Below, piece after piece: positions 6,284 through 10,828 of a stretch of DNA of 10,828 bases. The stretch covers positions 3,861-14,688 of the forward strand of contig DBXY01000035.1 in the NCBI GenBank assembly GCA_002309765.1. The letters are read 5' to 3'. Source of the DNA: Verrucomicrobia bacterium UBA1200. GTDB lineage: Bacteria; Verrucomicrobiota; Kiritimatiellia; RFP12; UBA1067. Below the pieces are notes generated by a model. It searched no databases, had not been told where the DNA came from, and saw only the letters and a program-made list of their open reading frames with translations. Position numbers and translations under genes: made by a program. How positions within the stretch are numbered: position 1 is the stretch's first letter; every line of letters begins with the position of its first letter.

Positions 6284-7434
6284 AACAAGTCATCTTCCGG
6301 CTTCGTTTCTTGGCCTTTCGCGGCAACTGGCGGTGACAGTTCGTCAAGCGACACGCTATCCAGTTCCGCCTCCTCCTTTCGGGCATCCTGGATCTGCTTG
6401 GCCCACTTCAGAATCTCGGCAACGGGTTCGATCAGCGAATCGGGCACGAAATCCTCCAGTTTCCCCTTGGCGTATAGGGCACGCGCGAGGGGACGGTCTT
6501 CCATAACGGGGATGCCCTCCTCAAGAGCAGTTTCGCGGATAATCCGTGCCGTTTTACCCGAGCCAAGTGCGCAAATTCGCGGCAAGGGAGCTTCCTCCGC
6601 TTTGTAACGAATGCCTACAGCAAGGTGCGTCGGGTTGGTGACGACAACATTGGCCTTTTTCGCCGCCTTCGCCGGATCGGGGCCATTCAAAATTTCGTCA
6701 CGGAACTGGCGCTGAGCCTGCTTAATCTCGGCAGAACCCTCCATCTCTTTGTACTCGCGCTTCACTTCGTCCTTCGTCATCATCATTTCTTTAGTGAAGT
6801 TGCGCCCCTGAAAAAGACGGTCCACCACAGCAATAATAATGTAACCAAATCCGGTGTAAATGGCAAGTCTTTTCAGCATCAATTTCAAACTTGGGAAGAT
6901 ATCGTCTACCGTACCGTAGCACATCGTGAGCAGTTCTGGAATGCTCGCCCAAATGATTTTGTAAAGAAGGTAACCGAGAAAACAGACCTTGACGACATTT
7001 TTCAGGAACTCAAAGAGGTTCTTCATTGAGAAGATCTTCTTTGCGCCTTCAACGGGGTTAAGTTTCTCCAGTTTCGGGATGATCGGCTCAAAGGTGAAGA
7101 GAAAACCGATCTGCGCCGTGTTCGCCGCGATACCGATGATGGCAGCAATCAACACAAATATAAACGAATGTTTGCAGATCACGAACATGGTCAACCCCAT
7201 CGCCTCCTGCGTGGAGGCGAACGGATCGCCGGCAAGGCGCTGCCCAACGAAGGATACCAGCATTGAAGCGTCATCCATTAGCGCGACGCCCATCCAGCCC
7301 AAGACGCAAAACATGACGATCAGGATGGCGGTGGAAACCACGTCCTTGCTGGTGCAAACCTGACCCTTCTGCCGCGCGTCGCGCAACTTCTTCTGGGTCG
7401 GCATCTCAGTTTTTTCGCCACTGGATTCAGCCAT
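6280..7434 (-). CDS. sctU: T3SS export apparatus switch protein SctU (YscU/FlhB family)
   Basis: A 384-residue inner-membrane protein with typical architecture: the N-terminal MAESSGEKTEMPTQKKLRDA box that opens family members, four hydrophobic segments near 32-54, 83-105, 145-165 and 187-207, then a cytoplasmic domain with the autocleavage motif NPTH at 267-270. After it come LAVGIRY and LPRICALGSGKTARIIRETA, then GIPVMEDRPLARALY. Self-cleavage between Asn267 and Pro268 is the family's mechanism for switching substrate class together with SctP. The chosen start at 7434 has AAAGG upstream and matches the usual N-terminus. An in-frame ATG at 7497 would add 21 residues encoded by a heptamer array and is unlikely. 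The C-terminus beyond about 340 is a long acidic tail. It follows sctT after 135 bases and overlaps the sigma gene by 4. Confidence 0.97.
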   Translation of the reverse strand: MAESSGEKTEMPTQKKLRDARQKGQVCTSKDVVSTAILIVMFCVLGWMGVALMDDASMLVSFVGQRLAGDPFASTQEAMGLTMFVICKHSFIFVLIAAIIGIAANTAQIGFLFTFEPIIPKLEKLNPVEGAKKIFSMKNLFEFLKNVVKVCFLGYLLYKIIWASIPELLTMCYGTVDDIFPSLKLMLKRLAIYTGFGYIIIAVVDRLFQGRNFTKEMMMTKDEVKREYKEMEGSAEIKQAQRQFRDEILNGPDPAKAAKKANVVVTNPTHLAVGIRYKAEEAPLPRICALGSGKTARIIRETALEEGIPVMEDRPLARALYAKGKLEDFVPDSLIEPVAEILKWAKQIQDARKEEAELDSVSLDELSPPVAAKGQETKPEDDLL

Positions 7435-7456
7435 TGACGCCGACCTTTCGTAAAGT

Positions 7457-7519
7457 TTCGCGTAATGAGACGCGAGACGGCATGCGGTATGCGACACGAG
7501 ACACGGCTAACGGCTCGCG
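7457..7519. repeat. Degenerate heptanucleotide repeat array (9 units) between sctT and sctU
   Basis: The plus strand divides into nine 7-base units in register: TTCGCGT, AATGAGA, CGCGAGA, CGGCATG, CGGTATG, CGACACG, AGACACG, GCTAACG, GCTCGCG. A similar stretch (CGGCTGT, CGTGTCG, CGTATCA) follows near 7540-7560. The units differ in sequence from the array at 484-560 but keep the period. It occupies the only long gap within the export-gate genes. Confidence 0.6.
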
Positions 7520-7554
7520 CCTTGGACCAAAAACCCTTACGGCTGTCGTGTCGC
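7491..7554. repeat. Inverted repeat in the sctT-sctU spacer
   Basis: GCGACACGA at 7491-7499 is exactly complementary in inverted order to TCGTGTCGC at 7546-7554, with a 46-base interval. In the sctT-sctU transcript this could form a 9-bp stem ahead of sctU, which might protect or attenuate the RNA. It lacks the closing U-run of an intrinsic terminator. It may be a by-product of the heptamer arrays. Confidence 0.45.
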
Positions 7555-7569
7555 GTATCATGACAAAAG

Positions 7570-8349
7570 TCACCCTCCCAAGAAACGCATTACCGGATTT
7601 AGGATCGCGGTGTCTTTCGTGTACATCAACATATCCATGATGAACGGCAGATAGAGTATCAGCATCGCGATGCCGAGCGCGGACTTGACCGGCATCGACA
7701 GGAAGAAGACGTTGAGCTGCGGAGCGGTGCGGTTCACAAGACCGAGTCCGAGCGTCGCGAGAAACATCACGATAATCACCGGTGCGGAGATTATGACCGT
7801 TGTCTTGAGCATTCCGTCTAACGCGCCAAGGATTTGGGCGGGAGTGTCCGGCTGTAAGGTTACCCATCCGGAGAATACCGGCCAGATGCCATAGCTCCTA
7901 TAAAGCGCGCCAAGGAAAATCAACACCGCACCGCCAACGAAGAAGATTGTCGAAACAAGCTGCGTGAAGAAAATGCCGGTCGTCGAAACTTGGGTGCCGT
8001 TAAGCGGGGAGTAAACTTCACCCATCGTAGCGCCGCGCTGGTTGTCGATGAAGTTTCCCACATTCTCCGCGATCCAGAAAGGAATCGCCGCAAAGAAACC
8101 AATCAGAAAACCGATCAGCGCCTCCTTGACGGCAAGTGCGCCGAACATCCACACGTTCGGCTCGCCCGGCGGCATCGCCGTATGGATGAAGGGAATCACC
8201 AAAACGGCTAAACCGAGCGTCGCAGCGCGCCGTGCCACGCCCGGAATCATCGATTCCGTCAACGCCGGACAGATGGCAAATGCCCCACCGATCCTCGCCA
8301 TCGCGAGAACCGCCGCCAGAATCCATCTATGAAATTCAATGTAGGACAT
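7570..8349 (-). CDS. sctT: T3SS export gate protein SctT (SpaR/YscT/FliR family)
   Basis: A 259-residue, strongly hydrophobic protein of the length normal for SctT. Membrane segments lie near 8-30, 43-57, 72-95, 124-148, 178-205 and 215-240. The family's conserved region GNFIDNQRGATMGEVYSP is at 98-115, followed by LNGTQVSTTGIFFTQL. SctT joins the SctR5-SctS4 helical assembly that forms the entry portal for substrates in the inner membrane. The gene lies between sctS and sctU in the canonical order. No Shine-Dalgarno sequence is found directly upstream of ATG 8349; instead a 16-nt leader nearly identical to that of sctR is present. The C-terminus is GG, with little cytoplasmic tail. Confidence 0.96.
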   Translation of the reverse strand: MSYIEFHRWILAAVLAMARIGGAFAICPALTESMIPGVARRAATLGLAVLVIPFIHTAMPPGEPNVWMFGALAVKEALIGFLIGFFAAIPFWIAENVGNFIDNQRGATMGEVYSPLNGTQVSTTGIFFTQLVSTIFFVGGAVLIFLGALYRSYGIWPVFSGWVTLQPDTPAQILGALDGMLKTTVIISAPVIIVMFLATLGLGLVNRTAPQLNVFFLSMPVKSALGIAMLILYLPFIMDMLMYTKDTAILNPVMRFLGG

Positions 8350-8365
8350 AATTGGTGCGGTGGTT
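8350..8365 (-). promoter_or_regulatory. Shared 16-nt leader directly before the sctT start
   Basis: The minus strand reads AACCACCGCACCAATT immediately followed by the ATG of sctT. The sctR leader (9392-9407) differs at only two of 16 positions. It contains no purine-rich ribosome-binding site. The nearest AGGAGG on this strand is at the end of sctS, about 50 nt away and half inside a possible stem (GTTAGG/CCTAAC, 8387-8409). Confidence 0.5.
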
Positions 8366-8409
8366 GGGTGGTATCGTGGTTAGAGGGTTAGGTAGTGGCA
8401 CCTCCTAAC
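8354..8409. repeat. Possible degenerate heptanucleotide array and small hairpin between sctS and sctT
   Basis: The plus strand divides as GGTGCGG, TGGTTGG, GTGGTAT, CGTGGTT, AGAGGGT, TAGGTAG, TGGCACC, TCCTAAC. The heptamer register is weaker than at 484-560. The right end contains the inverted pair GTTAGG (8387-8392) and CCTAAC (8404-8409), touching the sctS stop codon. A related GTGGTTAGGGGTTAAGGG motif covers the sctQ stop near 9403-9419, so the last residues of SctQ appear to be encoded by such sequence. Confidence 0.4.
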
Positions 8410-8675
8410 TATCTCAACAACGCAATGTGGCTAAAGATGTCTTGCGTGTAGAGGAGGAGGGAGGAACCAAGCCAGGAAGCACAGGCTAGAAGGGTTAGGG
8501 AAATCGCGATCAGTTTTACCGCGAAGCCGAGTGTCTGCTCCTGAATTTGCGTGAGCGCTTGAAGCAGCGAGACGATGATGCCGATGACCGTCGCCACAAT
8601 AATCGGGATAAGTGACAACCTCAAGACAAGGATGAGGCACATTTTCGCATAGTCGAGGATTTGCGCATGGCTCAT
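8409..8675 (-). CDS. sctS: T3SS export gate protein SctS (SpaQ/YscS/FliQ family)
   Basis: An 88-residue protein with two long hydrophobic helices (about 10-36 and 50-75) joined by the conserved SLLQALTQIQEQTLGFAVKL segment at 35-54, typical of SctS/FliQ. Four copies of this hairpin wrap around SctR in the export gate. The chosen start, ATG at 8675 (MSHAQILDYAK), overlaps the sctR stop as ATGA and has AGGGGG about 8 nt upstream, inside sctR. An in-frame ATG at 8717 would add 14 residues (MDTSHSRACQ...) that are not typical of the family. Confidence 0.96.
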   Translation of the reverse strand: MSHAQILDYAKMCLILVLRLSLIPIIVATVIGIIVSLLQALTQIQEQTLGFAVKLIAISLTLLACASWLGSSLLLYTQDIFSHIALLR

Positions 8676-9391
8676 ATGATATACCCCCTGACAAGCCCTT
8701 GAATGAGAAGTGTCCAACCGTTAACCATGACGAAAAGAAGCAACTTGAACGGAAGCGAAATCGTCACTGGCGAAACCATCATCATGCCCATCGCCAGCAA
8801 GATGTTGGATACAATAATGTCGATTGCGATAAATGGAAGGTAAACGAGAAAGCCGATCTGGAATGCTTTGGTGAGTTCGGAAACACAAAACGCCGGAAGT
8901 AGGATATAGAAACTTTCGGGGTCAACGTTCGCTGGTTCGCCATCCTTGCCCCAAAGCGTCTCCGCCGTGCTGATAAAAAAGGTGCGTTCCCGCGCCGCGG
9001 TATGGGAAGAGAGGAATTTTCTGAACGGTTCTGCGGCTTTGGCCACGGCTTCCGTGTTCAACGATAAGATGTTGGCCGTTTGGTTGGTTGTGGCGACAGT
9101 CGGGTTGGCGGTCGGGGCGCCGACTACCTGACTGGCAACCGGAGTGGCTAACTCTTTCTGGGCTATCGCCCACGCTTCGCTCGCAATAGGCGCCATGATG
9201 TAAAAAGAGAGAATCATCGCAAGCGCATTGAGAACCATGTTCGGCGGAATCGACTGGATACCGAGCGCGTTGCGGATGAGCGACATGACGATAACAATCT
9301 TCAGATAGGAGGTTGCAATCATCGCCACAAACGGTAATAGGGAGAGCCCTACAAATATTACAATAAGTGTAAATGGATCGGTCTGGAACAT
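8672..9391 (-). CDS. sctR: T3SS export gate protein SctR (SpaP/YscR/FliP family)
   Basis: A 239-residue inner-membrane protein. The N-terminal hydrophobic helix is at 9-30 and a second includes SYLKIVIVMSLIRNALG (28-44) and VLNALAMILSFYIMAP. A 70-residue polar loop rich in Ala, Thr and Asn follows (about 80-150). The C-terminal half carries both FliP family signatures, PAFCVSELTKAFQIGF and PFIAIDIIVSNILLAMGM. Five copies form the core of the export gate. The gene follows sctQ with a 14-base gap and overlaps sctS by 4. Its ATG is preceded not by a Shine-Dalgarno sequence but by AACCACCGCACGACTT, shared with sctT. Confidence 0.97.
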   Translation of the reverse strand: MFQTDPFTLIVIFVGLSLLPFVAMIATSYLKIVIVMSLIRNALGIQSIPPNMVLNALAMILSFYIMAPIASEAWAIAQKELATPVASQVVGAPTANPTVATTNQTANILSLNTEAVAKAAEPFRKFLSSHTAARERTFFISTAETLWGKDGEPANVDPESFYILLPAFCVSELTKAFQIGFLVYLPFIAIDIIVSNILLAMGMMMVSPVTISLPFKLLLFVMVNGWTLLIQGLVRGYII

Positions 9392-9407
9392 AAGTCGTGC
9401 GGTGGTT
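9392..9407 (-). promoter_or_regulatory. Shared 16-nt leader directly before the sctR start
   Basis: The minus strand reads AACCACCGCACGACTT followed by the ATG of sctR; 14 of 16 bases match the leader of sctT at 8350-8365. Its first bases overlap the TAA stop of sctQ, so the two genes are closely spaced. No purine-rich ribosome site lies in the usual window, whereas sctQ, sctS, sctU and the cargo genes have one. Confidence 0.5.
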
Positions 9408-10281
9408 AGGGGTTAAGGGACTCTACAACAAACGCAGGCTGTTCGCCAAGTCGGTCGAATCGTCCGTAGGCAATGGTTTTACCGTTCTGCATCAGGCGAA
9501 GCTGACTCGGCGACGGCACCTCAATACGATGCGGATTCTCCGCCGCATCGACCAATTCGCCCAGCGTTACCGGATGCGGTTCGGCGGCAACGATGCGGCA
9601 ACGTCCGTCTTCGGCAAAAGGCATAACGCCGGTATCGTCCGCAACAAGGCGACCATCCACAAGGAACCGCGGCGAAACGGTACCGACTTCCGGAATAAGC
9701 AGAACATCACCAATCGAGAGCGTTGCCAAATCAGCAGACTGAAGCGCAAACGCAGCATATTCCGTTTCGGACGTAAGCGTCTCAGCGCGAAGCGACGGAT
9801 GCGTAAGGTCAAGGTAACGGAGAACGCCGAGCGCGTTTACGACTGTGGTTGAGCGTGTCAACGCGAAGGGAATGTCCGCCACTTGCGCGAAAACGGTTTG
9901 CGGTTCTGAACGGGGTGCGGTTTCGGCCAATCCTGCGAGCCGCACCTGCCGGCGCACCGTGTTTTCCAACAGCTGGAACAACACGCCGCATTCCCGCTCC
10001 ACGAGCGCGAGCAGGATGGGTTCGGGCACTTCGGCGCGACTGTCCCACAGTTTGTCTAACTCGGGAAAACGCGGTGAACGCGCCAACTTGAGCAAATGGG
10101 GCTCATCGCCAAAAAGAATCGTTAGATTAAGCGTGTCACCGCTTTGGATGGCGTCAAACCGGAGAAACGCAGTCTCCTCGCCGAGACGGCAAGGCATCGC
10201 GAAAGCAGGCGAATCGATAATCTGATCGGGTGTGGCTTTCGCCCACTTGGGAAATGCAGTTAGGATTTCAAGCGGTTTCAT
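9406..10281 (-). CDS. sctQ: T3SS cytoplasmic ring/sorting platform protein SctQ (YscQ/SpaO, SpoA domains)
   Basis: A 291-residue soluble protein placed between sctP and sctR, the canonical place for sctQ, and of normal length. The N-terminal 170 residues are divergent. A SpoA-like segment begins near 184 (ATLSIGDVLLIPEVG, then SPRFLVDGRLVA). A second SpoA-like segment runs from about 238 (TLGELVDAAE) to the C-terminus, with LRLMQNGKTIAYGRFDRLG matching the family's 'NG..iG.G.lv.i.' ending. SctQ builds the cytoplasmic pods that receive chaperone-effector complexes. ATG at 10281 has AAAGGAAAG upstream and overlaps the end of sctP by 14 bases. An internal start producing a short C-terminal SctQ product, known in several systems, was not convincingly visible. 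Sequence similarity alone is moderate; context raises confidence. Confidence 0.85.
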   Translation of the reverse strand: MKPLEILTAFPKWAKATPDQIIDSPAFAMPCRLGEETAFLRFDAIQSGDTLNLTILFGDEPHLLKLARSPRFPELDKLWDSRAEVPEPILLALVERECGVLFQLLENTVRRQVRLAGLAETAPRSEPQTVFAQVADIPFALTRSTTVVNALGVLRYLDLTHPSLRAETLTSETEYAAFALQSADLATLSIGDVLLIPEVGTVSPRFLVDGRLVADDTGVMPFAEDGRCRIVAAEPHPVTLGELVDAAENPHRIEVPSPSQLRLMQNGKTIAYGRFDRLGEQPAFVVESLNP

Positions 10282-10828
10282 CGGTCTTTCCTTTCTTCGC
10301 TATGAGCGCGACCGCAACATGTTGAAAGGCGGGGGCGTGCGCGGCAAGCGCGGCTTCAAGACGTGGCAGTGCGGCAAGGACGACCTGTTCGGCCTCCGGC
10401 GTAGCGGGTGCCACGGCAACGGTAAGGGTTCCGTCCTTCGCAGACAAGGTGATGGCCGATCCGTCAAGAACGGTCGGCTTAAGCAAAATGCGAACTTCTC
10501 CCTCGCCTTTCATCAGAGAGGGGGTAACAACAATCTCCGCGGAGACGGCCTCAACGATTTGGTTGACTGTCTCGACCAGATGTTCAGTGCGGAGCGATGC
10601 CACAGGCACATCGGCAACAGCCGGCGTCACCTGTGGCGCGACCGGCTCGGTAACAACGGGCGTGATAAGAATTGGCGGGGTTGCGGACTGTGTCTCTTCC
10701 TTTTCACTCGCTTCTTTCACAATTCCCGAATGCTGCACATTCAACGGCCGTTTGGGTGTACTTGATATGGCAGGTTCTGGTTTTTCTGCCGCTTTTAGCA
10801 CAGGGTTATCGATAACAGCTGGGGAAGC
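10268..10828 (-). CDS. sctP: T3SS needle-length/substrate-switch protein SctP-like (FliK C-terminal domain), partial at right edge
   Basis: The frame is open to the window edge: the nine codons before the GTG at 10801 contain no stop, so the gene probably begins outside. About 187 residues are visible. The first half is Pro, Thr, Glu and Val-rich (TPPILITPVVTEPVAPQVTP) and likely extended, as in molecular rulers. The last 80 residues carry a FliK/YscP-like C-terminal domain: GEGEVRILLKPTVLDGSAIT, then DGTLTVAVAPATPEAEQVVL and ALPRLEAALAAH. This domain contacts the cytoplasmic part of SctU (NPTH region) to switch export from needle subunits to later substrates. It overlaps sctQ by 14 bases. 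Position before sctQ matches yscP. Similarity to YscP is mainly by domain pattern, so the call is probable. Confidence 0.78.
   Translation of the reverse strand, partial: ASPAVIDNPVLKAAEKPEPAISSTPKRPLNVQHSGIVKEASEKEETQSATPPILITPVVTEPVAPQVTPAVADVPVASLRTEHLVETVNQIVEAVSAEIVVTPSLMKGEGEVRILLKPTVLDGSAITLSAKDGTLTVAVAPATPEAEQVVLAALPRLEAALAAHAPAFQHVAVALIAKKGKTDETA

Noticed and set aside
7435..7497. Longer SctU start at ATG 7497
   Set aside because: The added 21 residues are encoded by the heptamer array, and the family N-terminus begins at MAESSGEKTEMPTQ with its own AAAGG site.
8399..8406. AGGAGGT on the minus strand as the sctT ribosome site
   Set aside because: It is about 50 nt from the sctT ATG, with an in-frame stop (8382-8380) between them, so it cannot serve that start directly.
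8676..8717. Longer SctS start at ATG 8717
   Set aside because: It would overlap sctR by 46 bases and add residues unlike SctS; ATG 8675 gives the ATGA overlap and a good AGGGGG site.

Overview
This window is one almost continuous minus-strand locus of a non-flagellar type III secretion system (T3SS). Read in the direction of transcription, from the right edge to the left, it runs: sctP (needle-length/substrate-switch type, cut by the window edge), sctQ (cytoplasmic sorting ring), sctR, sctS, sctT, sctU (inner-membrane export gate and switch protein), an ECF-type RNA polymerase sigma factor, a small unknown protein, a 700-residue candidate secreted protein, a CesT-like chaperone, a 439-residue candidate secreted protein, a second CesT-like chaperone, a STAS-domain anti-sigma-factor antagonist, and the sensor part of a further protein that leaves at the left edge. 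The order P-Q-R-S-T-U matches the Yersinia ysc operon. NPTH in SctU, the two FliP signatures in SctR and the compact two-helix SctS make the export-gate calls firm. No gene is convincing on the plus strand; long plus-strand reading frames are antisense shadows.

The layout suggests three levels of function. Positions 6280-10828 build the export machine, with short overlaps (14 nt P/Q, 4 nt R/S, 4 nt U/sigma) implying translational coupling. Positions 948-5738 look like cargo: two large soluble proteins with disordered, Ser/Thr/Ala/Pro-rich N-termini, each followed by a small acidic CesT-like chaperone. Regulation is embedded at both ends of the cargo block: the ECF sigma gene is coupled to sctU, while STAS and the sensor gene lie after the last chaperone. 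ECF sigma plus STAS plus a possible SpoIIE-type phosphatase beside a T3SS recalls the Bordetella BtrS/BtrU/BtrV/BtrW system. No RsbW/BtrW-like kinase is visible here and the phosphatase domain, if there is one, lies outside the window.

Two non-coding patterns stand out. First, an element TGTAACC-N12-GCGTG occurs twice with identical spacing, once upstream of each of two candidate secreted-protein genes (93 aa and 439 aa); it is a candidate target of the adjacent ECF sigma factor. Second, the spacers contain degenerate heptanucleotide arrays (484-560, 7457-7519, 8354-8409), and sctR and sctT share a nearly identical 16-nt leader directly before ATG in place of a Shine-Dalgarno sequence.

The organism is probably a Gram-negative bacterium of moderately high GC. 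The sensor fragment, heptamer-rich spacers and unfamiliar effectors make me suspect the PVC superphylum (Lentisphaerota/Kiritimatiellota/Verrucomicrobiota-like), but this rests on recall of family resemblance and is weak. All functional names are from reading the sequence; no database search was possible.
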